Notes: generated by a model from the sequence alone, not told the origin. A stretch of 64,000 nucleotides of DNA from Chryseobacterium sp. OV279 (GCF_900128945.1 NZ_FQUD01000002.1:1-64000); one strand, 5' to 3'. Shown: positions 7,491 through 16,563, counted from the stretch's first letter. Numbers and translations are program-made.

Positions 7491-8390
7491 TTATTTTCTG
7501 TTTAAAATAGCCTTAGGTAGCGGGACGTATTCTTTGTCGTCACCGGGTACCAAAGGAAACGCATCATGGTTCTGATCATTCCAGTTGACTTTGGCCTGAT
7601 CAAGCAATTCTTTGTCTGAATTTACAAAATTCCAGAATATAAAACGCTCCTCATCAAAAGGTTCGCCACCAAAAAGATAGACCGTACCGTTTTCACTCAT
7701 ATCAAATTCACACAGTTTGGTATCTTTAGCGATCATCAGCTGTTTTGAACCGTAGGTATTTCCTTCTGTGGAAACTGTTCCGTCCAGTACATACATCGCT
7801 GCTTCACCGTAAAGATCTTTTCCAATGCTTATTTTCTTTGCTTCTTTGGTTTTGATTTCAATGAAAAATAATTTACTGTGAACAGGAACCGCAGAAGTTC
7901 TGCCGAAAGCCTCACCAGCAATCAGTTTATACTGAATTCCATCCTCTTCCCATGTAGGGATTTCATCCGCTTCGATGTGATGGAAACTAGGTTCTGTCTG
8001 CTCCAGATGCTTCGGAAGACCTACCCAGATCTGGAATCCGTGAAGTCTTTTATCGCTGTGTCTTAAATATTCAGGCGTTCTTTCTGAATGCACTACGCCT
8101 TTTCCGGCAGTCATCCAGTTTACAGCGCCCGGTTTGATTTCAATCGCGCTTCCGATGCTGTCTCTGTGAAAAATAGATCCTTCCAAAAGGTAGGTTAAAG
8201 TTGACAGACCGATATGAGGATGCGGAGGTACATCAAGATTTTGGTAGTCCTTCAGCTCTGAAGGTCCCATATGATCGATGAAAACAAAAGGTCCCACCGC
8301 TCTTTTTTCACGGAAAGGAAGAAGTCGTCCCACCAGGAAATTTCCTATATCTGCTGCTTTTTCTTCTATGATAAGTCCGATATTTGACAT
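7491..8390 (-). CDS. Pirin family protein
   Basis: 299 residues with a two-cupin fold. The metal ligands H57 and H59 ('PPHPHIG'), H101 and E103 ('VVHSERTPE') are all present, at nearly the numbering of human pirin. Bacterial pirins often have quercetin 2,3-dioxygenase activity or bind metabolic enzymes; sequence alone does not choose. It is the second gene of the unit starting at 8759. A second, diverged pirin is encoded upstream at 8970-9845. Confidence 0.9.
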   Translation of the reverse strand: MSNIGLIIEEKAADIGNFLVGRLLPFREKRAVGPFVFIDHMGPSELKDYQNLDVPPHPHIGLSTLTYLLEGSIFHRDSIGSAIEIKPGAVNWMTAGKGVVHSERTPEYLRHSDKRLHGFQIWVGLPKHLEQTEPSFHHIEADEIPTWEEDGIQYKLIAGEAFGRTSAVPVHSKLFFIEIKTKEAKKISIGKDLYGEAAMYVLDGTVSTEGNTYGSKQLMIAKDTKLCEFDMSENGTVYLFGGEPFDEERFIFWNFVNSDKELLDQAKVNWNDQNHDAFPLVPGDDKEYVPLPKAILNRK

Positions 8391-8447
8391 AATAAAGTAA
8401 ATGTTTTTGAATTGTGTTTAAGCCGATGAATTTTTTTGAATCTGAGA

Positions 8448-8759
8448 TTACAGTTTGTCGTAGCCTTCAAATTTTTCATCAACAATGCGTTTCCATTCCG
8501 GATGTTTCTTGATGTAGGCAAAAACATAAGGGCAGAAAGGAAGAAGCTTTTTTTCATTCTCTTCAATATAAGCCAGTGTTTTTTCTACCACAGCAACAGC
8601 TGCCCCCGTTCCGGCCAGTTCCGGATCTGCTTCTGTGTGTACCAGAGCGATCTGGTGACCCATTTCACGGTAATCGATAAAGGCAAAATGTCCGTCTATT
8701 TCTATTTCAAATCGTGTTGCTGCTTTTACAAGCGGTATATTTTCAAATTCTGGTTTCAT
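8448..8759 (-). CDS. Small GNAT-type N-acetyltransferase
   Basis: 103 residues. 'DPELAGTGAAVAVVEKTL' is the acetyl-CoA loop, and 'EKKLLPFCPYVFAYIKKHPEW' is the conserved C-terminal strand/helix of COG2388-type proteins. It is a paralogue of the protein at 5459-5740, and the two flank the pirin/FMN-reductase/OsmC genes. It is probably first in the seven-gene run 8759 to 5459, separated from the upstream pirin by a 210-bp gap containing an inverted repeat. Confidence 0.8.
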   Translation of the reverse strand: MKPEFENIPLVKAATRFEIEIDGHFAFIDYREMGHQIALVHTEADPELAGTGAAVAVVEKTLAYIEENEKKLLPFCPYVFAYIKKHPEWKRIVDEKFEGYDKL

Positions 8760-8779
8760 AAATTTTTATAGGATAAATA

Positions 8780-8910
8780 GGTTGGCGGACCGCAAAGAGA
8801 AAAGATCAAATATGAGAATGCTTTTCATTATTTCACTAAACCTATAAGGTTTGATGCATTGATTAAACATTACATTTCAATTGAACTTTCGTCTTTGCGT
8901 TTCACCAAAC
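8780..8910. repeat. Diverged 'GCAAAG...CTTTGCG' inverted repeat
   Basis: Outer arms ggttggcggaccgcaaagag and tctttgcgtttcaccaaac match those of the dispersed repeats at 41411, 52619 and 63255. The centre includes a small AAACCT-ATA-AGGTTT palindrome. This copy has decayed compared with the others. Confidence 0.5.
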
Positions 8911-8969
8911 ACATTAGATAAAGTTAATAAAAAAGGAATAATGTAAGATGAAGAGAAATTTAAATTCTG

Positions 8970-9845
8970 TTAATCTTCCAGATAACCGAACTTCCCGGTA
9001 TTGTAATCTTCGAACGCCTGCATAATTTCCTCCCTTGAATTCATTACAAAAGGTCCGTGAGGATAAATCGGTTCATTGATTGGTTCTCCACTAATGATCA
9101 GAACTATGCTGTCATCATGAGCTTCAATACTGAACGTTTCACCTTCATTTTTAAATAAAACAAGATGATCCGCTGCTGCTTTTTGCTCTCCGTTTACGGT
9201 AATACTTCCTTCAATGACCAATGCTGCGGTATTAAAGTTGGCAGGGAAACTGAACTCAGCTTTTCCGCCTGCCTTTAATTTAGCATTCATCATATTTAAA
9301 GGAGTGAATGTTTCCGCAGGACCTTTATGTCCGCTATATTCTCCGGCGATGATTTCCACTAAACCGTTTTCACCCAGATCAACATGTTCCATTGCTGCAT
9401 TTTCTATGGCCTGGTATTTCGGACAGCTCATTTTATTTTTTGCGGGAAGATTGACCCATAACTGGACCATCTGAAAAATACCGCCTTTTTTAGACCATTC
9501 GGTTTCGTGATATTCTTTGTGAAGAACTCCTTTTGCGGCAGTCATCCACTGTACGTCGCCTTCGCCTATGATTCCGCCGCCGCCGGCGCTGTCATGATGT
9601 TCTACTTTCCCCTGATAGGCTATCGTTACTGTTTCAAAACCTCTGTGCGGATGAACGCCCACGCCTCTTGGTCTTTCCGAGCCATTGAAGTGAAATTTTG
9701 AATTGTAATCAAGCATAATGAATGGGTCCATTCTTTTCATATCCAATCCGTGTACCCCTGGTATAAAATTATGAACCCTAAAACCGTCCCCTACAAAATG
9801 GGCTGGTTTTGGAGATACTACGATTTCTACTTTTTTCGCTGTCAT
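8970..9845 (-). CDS. Pirin family protein (second copy)
   Basis: 291 residues starting at MTAKKVE. An ATG at 9869 is in frame, but it overlaps the -7 box at 9867-9874, so 9845 is preferred. The metal ligands H65, H67 ('GVHPHRGF'), H109 and E111 ('VLHKEYHE') are intact. The low similarity to the other pirin in this cluster suggests different subfamilies rather than recent duplication. Likely an iron-dependent bicupin with dioxygenase or regulatory function in oxidative stress. Confidence 0.88.
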   Translation of the reverse strand: MTAKKVEIVVSPKPAHFVGDGFRVHNFIPGVHGLDMKRMDPFIMLDYNSKFHFNGSERPRGVGVHPHRGFETVTIAYQGKVEHHDSAGGGGIIGEGDVQWMTAAKGVLHKEYHETEWSKKGGIFQMVQLWVNLPAKNKMSCPKYQAIENAAMEHVDLGENGLVEIIAGEYSGHKGPAETFTPLNMMNAKLKAGGKAEFSFPANFNTAALVIEGSITVNGEQKAAADHLVLFKNEGETFSIEAHDDSIVLIISGEPINEPIYPHGPFVMNSREEIMQAFEDYNTGKFGYLED

Positions 9846-9866
9846 AATATTGTGAATTTTATATAA

Positions 9867-9874
9867 CAAAAATA
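9867..9874 (-). promoter_or_regulatory. -7 box (TATTTTTG) for the second pirin
   Basis: Exact TAnnTTTG match, 21 nt before the chosen ATG. It decides between the two in-frame starts. Confidence 0.65.
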
Positions 9875-9933
9875 CGGTAGAGAGAAATCAGATACATTGA
9901 TCTGTGTTAAGTTCGGTGGGGAGGTGGCAGTTC

Positions 9934-11337
9934 TTATTCTTCCTTAGATTTCATGTTTTTTCCATCCGAAATGTGAAGTCTTCTGAAGACAAAACCGGAG
10001 ATAATGGTTAATATCCCTACAGTAAGGAAAGTATAGCGGAAAGCGTTGTGAGTTTCTCCTTTGATTAGGTCCGAACTTTCAAATAATTTTAATACAATAA
10101 GTCCGAAAGCAATTCCGAAACCGATGGCCAGCTGCTGATTAACGGATATTAATGAATTCCCGCTGCTGGTTTGGAAATTTCTAAGATCGGCAATGGAAAT
10201 GGTATTCATGGAAGTGAACTGGATAGAGTTGAAAAATCCTAATATGGCAATAATGGGGACAAACCAATATAAAGAGGCATGAATATCGGGAATGGCGAGA
10301 AGACAGATCAGGGTTCCGATGATGAAGGTGTTCACCATCAATGTCTGTCGGTAGCCATATTTATCTAAAATTTTGATGACCGATGATTTCCCGAACATAG
10401 CGGTCAGAGCCATCGGAGCAATGATCCATCCGGAAGTTACTGCCGACTGTTTGTAAGCAATCTGAATCATTAAAGGAAGCAAGAGTGGAACCGAGCTGAT
10501 TCCCAATCTGGTCGCCAGGTTTCCGACAATACCTACCCGGAAAGTTCTCACCTGAAAAAGATCCAGCGGGAAAATAGGATTTCCTCCTCTTCTTGCATGT
10601 TTGTAATAATAGTAAAGGAATAGAAAGCCCAAAATAAATACAAAGAGGACGGGACTTATATTCTGCATATCTCCGAATAGTTCAAGGGAAATAGAAAGCA
10701 GAAGCGATGCTGCCGCAAAGATTAAAAATCCTTTTAAATCAAAATCAACATCAGTGGATTTGTAATCCGGCATATATTTTAACCCTAAAACAATTCCTAA
10801 AATTCCAATAGGAATATTGATCAGAAAAATCCAGTGCCACGAAAGATAATCCACCATATAGCCTCCGACCAATGGACCAAGTACAGGCCCTATCAGTGCA
10901 GGAATGATAGCGAAGTTCATGGCTTTCAGTAATTCACTTTTATCAAATGTTTTAATCAACGCCAGTTTTCCTACCGGTGTCATCAAACTTCCCCCGACAC
11001 CTTGAATCACCCTTGAAATAACCAAATGCGTAAGATTTTGTGACATGGAACAAAACAGTGAACCTAAGCTGAAAAGAATCAGTGAAAAAATAAATACTTT
11101 TTTGGTTCCGAACCGATCCGCCAGGAAACCGCTGGCAGGCATGAAGACCGCCAATGTCAGAACGTAACTGATGATGGCATTCTGCATATTGAGCGGAGAT
11201 TCATGAAGGTCCTTGGCGATGGAGGGCAGGGAAGTGTTCAGGATCGTGGAATCCAGCATCTGCATAAAGATCGCAGTCGCAAGGATGAGCGGAAGTATTT
11301 TTTTTACAGAGATCTGTTGCGGGTTTGTTTCTGTCAT
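9934..11337 (-). CDS. MFS drug exporter, DHA2 family (14 TM)
   Basis: 467 residues with roughly 14 hydrophobic helices. Motif A appears as 'GFLADRFGTKKVF' (about 60-72), 'RVIQGVGGSLMTP' follows, and the DHA2 motif C 'GPVLGPLVGGYMVDYLSWHWIF' is present. This matches EmrB/HsrA-type proton-driven multidrug exporters. No EmrA-like adaptor or TolC-like partner is adjacent, so it may act alone. The start codon is a clean ATG, and a bidirectional terminator at 11443-11472 lies upstream. Confidence 0.9.
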   Translation of the reverse strand: MTETNPQQISVKKILPLILATAIFMQMLDSTILNTSLPSIAKDLHESPLNMQNAIISYVLTLAVFMPASGFLADRFGTKKVFIFSLILFSLGSLFCSMSQNLTHLVISRVIQGVGGSLMTPVGKLALIKTFDKSELLKAMNFAIIPALIGPVLGPLVGGYMVDYLSWHWIFLINIPIGILGIVLGLKYMPDYKSTDVDFDLKGFLIFAAASLLLSISLELFGDMQNISPVLFVFILGFLFLYYYYKHARRGGNPIFPLDLFQVRTFRVGIVGNLATRLGISSVPLLLPLMIQIAYKQSAVTSGWIIAPMALTAMFGKSSVIKILDKYGYRQTLMVNTFIIGTLICLLAIPDIHASLYWFVPIIAILGFFNSIQFTSMNTISIADLRNFQTSSGNSLISVNQQLAIGFGIAFGLIVLKLFESSDLIKGETHNAFRYTFLTVGILTIISGFVFRRLHISDGKNMKSKEE

Positions 11338-11442
11338 TCGGTGTAGACTGAAAATTCAATGATTTCCAGATTTATTTTTATTGAAAAGAATACTGTTTTA
11401 AAACAGTCTGATTCTTAGATAAAGAATTTCATATAAAATTAA

Positions 11443-11472
11443 AAAAGTCCTGTGAATTTTCACAGGACTTTT
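11443..11472. terminator. Bidirectional intrinsic terminator
   Basis: Perfect 14-bp arms AAAAGTCCTGTGAA/TTCACAGGACTTTT (11443-11456 with 11459-11472), ending 4 bp before the stop of the gene at 11477. Confidence 0.85.
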
Positions 11473-11476
11473 CAAT

Positions 11477-12289
11477 TTATTTTCTAGGTTTTTCTACTCC
11501 TTTCCATTCGTTGCCGGCTTTTCTGTACTGGCTTAAGATGTAAGTTTTGAAATCTTTTGTTTTGTACTCGATGTTATCGGTGTTCTGTTCGAACGGCATG
11601 ATATAGTAGTAATCGATATCTGTTTTGTCTGATTTGTTTCCTTTTTTCACAGTCGGAACATATTTGGAAAACTTATAGCCTGGAAGATACTGTTTTAGTC
11701 TTACGTAGAAATCTTTATCTTCTTTTTCGCTAGGGATGATGTCTACAATGTTTAAGTCATCTTTTTTCTTGTCGATCCACAGGTAGTAGGTTTTTTCTTC
11801 TCCTAAGTTTCTGTTTAAAGAGTTGAATGCAAACAGTTCTTTAGGAACAAGCTCCTTGATTTTCTCAGGATCTACTCTTGTATAGAATTGTCCTTTAGAC
11901 GGATCTACATACGTTTCAAGATTGTACATCAAAACCGAATTGTTCTCGAATTTTTTGTTCTTAAAATATTGATTTAAAGATAATTCAGCCGTTGCTCTAA
12001 GCTCTTTTCCTCTGTCGTCCAGTTTTTTGGTAGGATTCTGTGGATTTACTTTTTTCACGAACTCATATAAAACAATTGGTTTTACATCTTTAAGGTGAGG
12101 ATACGTTTTAAGCTGCTCTGCTTTTACCAGCCAGTAGAACTGCTGATAATAGTCATCCTTGTCCTGATCTTTTACAGTCTTATAAGATAAAGCAAGCTTT
12201 TTTGAATTTAAGTATTTGCCATATTTTCCCTGTCCAAAAGCAAAACTGATGGATAGTAAGGCAAATAAAACAGTAAGATTTCTTCTCAT
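11477..12289 (-). CDS. Secreted protein of unknown function
   Basis: 270 residues from ATG at 12289 (MRRNLTVLFALLSISFAFGQ). The longer frame from 12319 would place ten polar residues ahead of the signal peptide. The mature part is rich in Lys, Asp and Tyr, with no cysteines and no motif that I recognise. Its composition resembles periplasmic or surface proteins of Chryseobacterium. It is transcribed alone from the -7 box at 12317-12324 and ends at the terminator at 11443-11472. Confidence 0.75.
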   Translation of the reverse strand: MRRNLTVLFALLSISFAFGQGKYGKYLNSKKLALSYKTVKDQDKDDYYQQFYWLVKAEQLKTYPHLKDVKPIVLYEFVKKVNPQNPTKKLDDRGKELRATAELSLNQYFKNKKFENNSVLMYNLETYVDPSKGQFYTRVDPEKIKELVPKELFAFNSLNRNLGEEKTYYLWIDKKKDDLNIVDIIPSEKEDKDFYVRLKQYLPGYKFSKYVPTVKKGNKSDKTDIDYYYIMPFEQNTDNIEYKTKDFKTYILSQYRKAGNEWKGVEKPRK

Positions 12290-12316
12290 TTTTTTATAAT
12301 TGATATTTTCGTTGTC

Positions 12317-12324
12317 CAAATATA
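12317..12324 (-). promoter_or_regulatory. -7 box (TATATTTG)
   Basis: TAnnTTTG, 27 nt ahead of the start at 12289. It supports the shorter protein, because the 12319 start would overlap this box. Confidence 0.6.
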
Positions 12325-12437
12325 ATTATTTCTTAGATATTATTTTTGATTGTCAGTTAAATTATATTATATTATTAACGTTTATTCAAAAGAAAATCCC
12401 GTATTGCTACAGGATTGATAAAATATTATATAGATGT

Positions 12438-12703
12438 GAGATTTCAGACACGAGACTTCAGACCAGATTAAGGCCGAGATTGAGGTTGAAAATGGTCAAT
12501 TGTGAATTTTGCTTCGAAAGTGAATGGTGAATGCTGGATTAGAGAACCAAGAACCAAGAGCCAAGAACCAAGATTCTAGACTTTAGACATGTTTCGGGAT
12601 ACGAATTCCCAGATTCGAACCAGTAACTAGCAACTAGTAACCAACAACTCCCTTACTCTCAAACCCTAAAACTCTCCAACACTTAAACTCTCCAACTCAA
12701 ACT
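12438..12703. repeat. Heptamer array (38 units in one register)
   Basis: Thirty-eight consecutive 7-bp units, e.g. gagattt, cagacac, gagactt, cagacca; gaatggt, gaatgct; agaacca, agaacca, agagcca, agaacca; ctagcaa, ctagtaa. The order of blocks is the same as in the arrays at 17812 (reverse complement) and 29071. It ends inside the stop codon region of asnB and fills most of the 416-bp gap between that gene and the one at 11477. No coding capacity is evident. Confidence 0.85.
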
Positions 12704-12705
12704 CA

Positions 12706-14379
12706 TCACGAACCATAACTCGTTTCATGCACCTTCACCGCTCTTCCGCTCGGATCGTTCATCTTTTTGAAAGCCTCGTCCCATTCTAAAGCGATAGGCG
12801 TAGAGCAGGCTACCGAAGGAACGGAAGGCACTGTTGCTGCTGCCGTTTCACTTGGGAAATGTTCTTCGAAGATCGTTCTGTAGCGGTATTCTTCTTTATT
12901 CTGAGGCGTGTTGAGCGGGAATCTGAATCTCGCGTTGGTCATCATTTCGTCAGTGACTTCTTTTTCGGCAACTTCTTTCAAAGTGTCGATCCACGAATAG
13001 CCCACACCATCTGAAAACTGTTCTTTCTGTCTCCATACGATAGCATCGGGTAGAACGTCTTCAAAGGCTTTTCTTAGTACCCATTTCTCTATTTTTCCTT
13101 CTGCCACGTTGATCATTTTGTCTTTTGGGTTCACGGCCATAGCAATGTCCATGAATTCTTTATCCAGGAAAGGAACCCTTCCTTCAATTCCCCAGCTCAT
13201 CAATGCTTTGTTGGCTCTTAAACAGTCATATAAATGGAGCTTGCCTAATTTTCTTACCGTTTCGTCATGGAATTCTTTTGCGTTAGGTGCTTTGTGGAAA
13301 TACAGATAACCTCCGAAAAGTTCATCTGAACCTTCCCCCGAAAGAACCATTTTAATTCCCATAGATTTAATCACTCTTGCCAGAAGATACATCGGAGTGG
13401 AGGCTCTGATGGTGGTTACATCATACGTTTCAAGATGATAAATCACATCACGTACGGCATCCAGTCCTTCCTGAACCGTGAAATTAACCTCGTGATGTAC
13501 AGATCCGATATGTTCAGCTGCTTTTCTTGCGGCGGCCAGGTCGGGTGATCCTACCAATCCTACTGCAAAACTGTGAAGTCTCGGATACCAGGCTTCCTGA
13601 GTGTCACCACTTTCCACTCTCTGTCTTGCAAATTTCGCGGTAACTGCTGAAATAACGGATGAATCTAATCCTCCGGAAAGTAATACGCCATAAGGAACAT
13701 CGCTCATCAGCTGTCTGTGAACGGCATCTTCAAGGCCTTTTCTTATTTTTGAAATATCGGTTTCGTTGTCTTTTACGCTGTCAAAGCTTTCCCAGTCTCT
13801 TTTATACCACTGCTGAAGCTCTGTACCGTCCGGACTGTACAAAAGATGTCCGGGCAGGAAAGTTTCTATGGTTTTGCAGATGCCTTCCAATGCTTTTAAT
13901 TCAGAAGCTACATAATAGTTTCCGTTTTTGTCCCATCCTTGGTAAAGAGGGCAAATTCCCATATGGTCGCGGGCAATCAGATAAATACCTTTTTCTATAT
14001 CGTATAGGGCAAATGCGAAGATTCCGTTCAGTTTCTCGATAAAATCTTTTCCGTATTTCCCGTACAGAGCAAGAATCACTTCACAATCCGACTGAGTCTG
14101 AAATTCAAAATCAGGAAATTCTTCTTTTAATTCTCTATGGTTGTAAATCTCTCCGTTCACGGCAAGAACGATCTTTCCGTCTTTGGTTAATAAAGGCTGC
14201 TTTCCTGAAGTAGGATCTACGATAGCCAGCCTCTCATGAGAAAATACGACTTTTTCATCCTGAAACACACCGCTCCAGTCCGGACCGCGGTGACGGATTT
14301 TTTTTGACATTTCCAGGACCTGAGGTCTCAGTATTTCAGTCTTTTGTTTGGCATCAAACAAACATACTATTCCACACAT
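12706..14379 (-). CDS. asnB: Asparagine synthetase B (glutamine-hydrolysing)
   Basis: 557 residues when started at MCGIVCLF. The longer frame from 14400 must be wrong because Cys2 is the N-terminal nucleophile of class II glutaminases. The glutaminase domain (1 to about 190) shows R49, 'NGEIYNHRE' (75-83) and D98. The synthetase domain has the pyrophosphate loop 'SGGLDSS' (235-241). It converts aspartate, glutamine and ATP to asparagine. Length is close to E. coli AsnB (554). It is single-gene, with a -7 box at 14398-14405. Confidence 0.95.
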   Translation of the reverse strand: MCGIVCLFDAKQKTEILRPQVLEMSKKIRHRGPDWSGVFQDEKVVFSHERLAIVDPTSGKQPLLTKDGKIVLAVNGEIYNHRELKEEFPDFEFQTQSDCEVILALYGKYGKDFIEKLNGIFAFALYDIEKGIYLIARDHMGICPLYQGWDKNGNYYVASELKALEGICKTIETFLPGHLLYSPDGTELQQWYKRDWESFDSVKDNETDISKIRKGLEDAVHRQLMSDVPYGVLLSGGLDSSVISAVTAKFARQRVESGDTQEAWYPRLHSFAVGLVGSPDLAAARKAAEHIGSVHHEVNFTVQEGLDAVRDVIYHLETYDVTTIRASTPMYLLARVIKSMGIKMVLSGEGSDELFGGYLYFHKAPNAKEFHDETVRKLGKLHLYDCLRANKALMSWGIEGRVPFLDKEFMDIAMAVNPKDKMINVAEGKIEKWVLRKAFEDVLPDAIVWRQKEQFSDGVGYSWIDTLKEVAEKEVTDEMMTNARFRFPLNTPQNKEEYRYRTIFEEHFPSETAAATVPSVPSVACSTPIALEWDEAFKKMNDPSGRAVKVHETSYGS

Positions 14380-14397
14380 ATTGTTACTTATTTGAAA

Positions 14398-14405
14398 CAA
14401 AATTA
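14398..14405 (-). promoter_or_regulatory. -7 box (TAATTTTG) of asnB
   Basis: Exact TAnnTTTG, 18 nt before the asnB ATG. It also rules out the upstream in-frame start at 14400. Confidence 0.65.
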
Positions 14406-14661
14406 GCTTTGATGTTTAAAAATAACAATAAAAAATAAATAAAAGTTAATATTTTTAACTTATTAATTTATTTAAGCGAAAAATATTAACTATTTCGATC
14501 AATTATCGCGTATTTAATTAATTTTTTTCGCTGTTGAAAAATGGGGCTTAATCCTATACAAAATTAAAATGAAATAATTAATAATATATGGTAATTTATT
14601 ATATGAATTTTAGCCCTTACTTTGTGGCTCGAAATAATTTTTTTTCATCATTTGTGTTTTT
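14406..14661. other. AT-rich spacer between asnB and the PNGase-like gene
   Basis: Very AT-rich, with no open frame of note. Apart from the asnB promoter at its edge and the hairpin at 14662-14691, no structure or repeat was recognised. Confidence 0.6.
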
Positions 14662-14691
14662 ACCTTCTTGCAATTCTCTTTGCAAGAAGGT
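14662..14691. terminator. Hairpin after the PNGase-like gene
   Basis: Perfect 12-bp stem ACCTTCTTGCAA/TTGCAAGAAGGT with a 6-nt loop. The T-rich flank is on the plus-strand side, so terminator strength on the minus strand is uncertain. Confidence 0.5.
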
Positions 14692-14697
14692 TTTGTT

Positions 14698-16365
14698 TTA
14701 TTGGGACCCTAACAGAACTCCGGAGACATTCCACGAACTGAAACTTGTGCCTTCTGAAGCTCCCTGAGGGATTTTTACCTGTATGGTATGCGTTCCCGCT
14801 TTCAAGTCCCCGAGTGGTATGAAATTAGGATTTGTAACCGTTCCGGGACACCAGTTTGACCTGCTGAGGTCTGATGACGAAAGTCCGTCCGGAAAATTCC
14901 CTGATGCAGGGTTGTAAAGACGGTAAGAACCACAATCTGATCTCCATGGAACAAATGAAAACGTCATTTTTCCGTCTAAAAATACAGAATTGGCTTTCGG
15001 AACAAATTCATCACCGTTTTCCCAGCCTCCGTGTCCGGTAGTGATGTATCTCAATTGAGCATTTTTCAGATTTTTTTTTAAGGTAAATTCTACAAAAAGA
15101 CCTTTATCCTTATCGAACATCGTTGAATAATCCTGACCGGCCATTTCCATAATATTTAAAGTGTTGAAAAGAGGAATCACCGTATTGTTTTTGTACACAG
15201 TCTGATCACTTTTATGAATGGTGATGTCCAGACTTATTTTATGGCCACCTTTATCATAGTTTCCAATAAAGGCTCCCACCCAAAGTTCTTTTTCGGAAAG
15301 CGACGGTTTTAATTCTGTGATATCCTGACGGTATGGGCTCACCGTCTGCCAGTCTTTTCCTTTCAACTGAATATGATTGAATTTCTGAATCCCGAAAGCG
15401 GTAAAAAATCTCATCATTTCTATCGCCGGGCTATAATTTTCAGTGGCTGTTACCCCATAATACTGCTTTCCGTTTCCATTGTCATATAAAGGAAGCGTTT
15501 TAGCTCCTTTTTCCAGTCCGTCAAAAAAAGAAGACGTTTTATCCTGAGGTATAAAAAATACGGTTCCCGTTCTGTCGTAGGCATCACCATTGGATTGTTG
15601 CTTCACTTCTACAAATATATTTTCACCTTCCCTGATGGCTGGAAATTTTATTTTTTTAAGGATAATCGTTCCGTTGGCGAATTTTTTTACATTTTCACTG
15701 GATTTGGATTCATCTGAAAAATTGATCGTTTCATTGTCAAAAACCTTCAGTGTGGTAAAACGGCTTTTCCAAAGCAGGTCTTTATACCCTAAGAGATCGG
15801 TAGATTGTACGGATCCTTTTATAATAGCATCAATCTCTGTTTTCTTTACTTTTTTAATTGAGCTCGCCGTGATCAGTGAATTTTTATTTCTTTCAATTTC
15901 TAATACAAAACCTAAGTTCTGCCCTAAAACAGATGGCCCACCGTTGATTTTTAAATCATTGGTGTACCATACTTCGATGGTATTGGAATTGATTTTTGTG
16001 ACTGCTTTTTTACAGGTGTAGCCTAGAATTTTTTTCGTTTCATTGGTTAATTCAAAGGACTGTTTTCCGATGGATTCTGCATCTGAAGAAGAGATGATTT
16101 CTCCCGGTTTCAGGAAAGCATAGGAAACAACGGTATTGGAAGGCTTCTCGATCTTGGTAATTTCATATGGATAATCGCTTTTCTGCTGCCGGATTGTATT
16201 ATTCAGAATAAAATTCTCTTTCGCATCTGCCCAGACAAGGGTAGGAGACTGCTCTGTAAGAACTTTTCCATTGTAAGAACTGGTGTACTGGATTTCATAA
16301 GTTTGTGCATATGCCAGACAGCATAAGAATAAGGCGAAGAAATTGAATAGCGTTGTTTTATACAT
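14698..16365 (-). CDS. Secreted PNGase F-like glycosidase with GLPGLI-like N-terminal domain
   Basis: 555 residues; signal peptide 1-20. The C-terminal half (about 205-555) matches peptide-N4-(N-acetyl-beta-glucosaminyl)asparagine amidase F, which removes N-glycans from glycoproteins. 'DAYDRTGTVF' places D264 at the position of the catalytic Asp of PNGase F ('EWDRYANV'). 'HGGWENGDEF' (445-454), 'SDCGSYRLYNPASGN' (476-490) and 'NWCPG' (504-508) are also conserved. Residues 22-175 instead resemble GLPGLI-family proteins: 'ILGYTCKKA' (113-121), 'IEVWYTNDL' (130-138) and 'GPSVLGQNLGFVLEIE' (143-158). The larger size and N-terminal domain fit the PNGase F-II type known from Elizabethkingia. Activity is inferred, not shown. 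Confidence 0.85.
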   Translation of the reverse strand: MYKTTLFNFFALFLCCLAYAQTYEIQYTSSYNGKVLTEQSPTLVWADAKENFILNNTIRQQKSDYPYEITKIEKPSNTVVSYAFLKPGEIISSSDAESIGKQSFELTNETKKILGYTCKKAVTKINSNTIEVWYTNDLKINGGPSVLGQNLGFVLEIERNKNSLITASSIKKVKKTEIDAIIKGSVQSTDLLGYKDLLWKSRFTTLKVFDNETINFSDESKSSENVKKFANGTIILKKIKFPAIREGENIFVEVKQQSNGDAYDRTGTVFFIPQDKTSSFFDGLEKGAKTLPLYDNGNGKQYYGVTATENYSPAIEMMRFFTAFGIQKFNHIQLKGKDWQTVSPYRQDITELKPSLSEKELWVGAFIGNYDKGGHKISLDITIHKSDQTVYKNNTVIPLFNTLNIMEMAGQDYSTMFDKDKGLFVEFTLKKNLKNAQLRYITTGHGGWENGDEFVPKANSVFLDGKMTFSFVPWRSDCGSYRLYNPASGNFPDGLSSSDLSRSNWCPGTVTNPNFIPLGDLKAGTHTIQVKIPQGASEGTSFSSWNVSGVLLGSQ

Positions 16366-16511
16366 ATAAGAAAGGTTTTCTGCGAAATAGTTCTAATATT
16401 TATGCTAAGTTCTGCATGGTTTTGAAACGGTTCTGCAATATAATAAGTAGGGATTAGTGAAGCAGATGTTACATCTATCTTAAATATTCTCTCCGATTAA
16501 AATTTTTTAAC

Positions 16512-16540
16512 AAAAAAAGCTGCCCTGAAATAGAGCAGCT
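16512..16540 (-). terminator. Intrinsic terminator of the rRNA methyltransferase gene
   Basis: AGCTGC/GCAGCT stem (16518-16540) followed by seven T on the minus strand, 24 nt past the stop codon. Confidence 0.8.
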
Positions 16541-16563
16541 GTATATATTTCGAGGGATTCCTA

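Noticed and set aside
12300..12530. Small plus-strand open frame
   Set aside because: It crosses the promoter at 12317 and the start of a heptamer array; chance frame.
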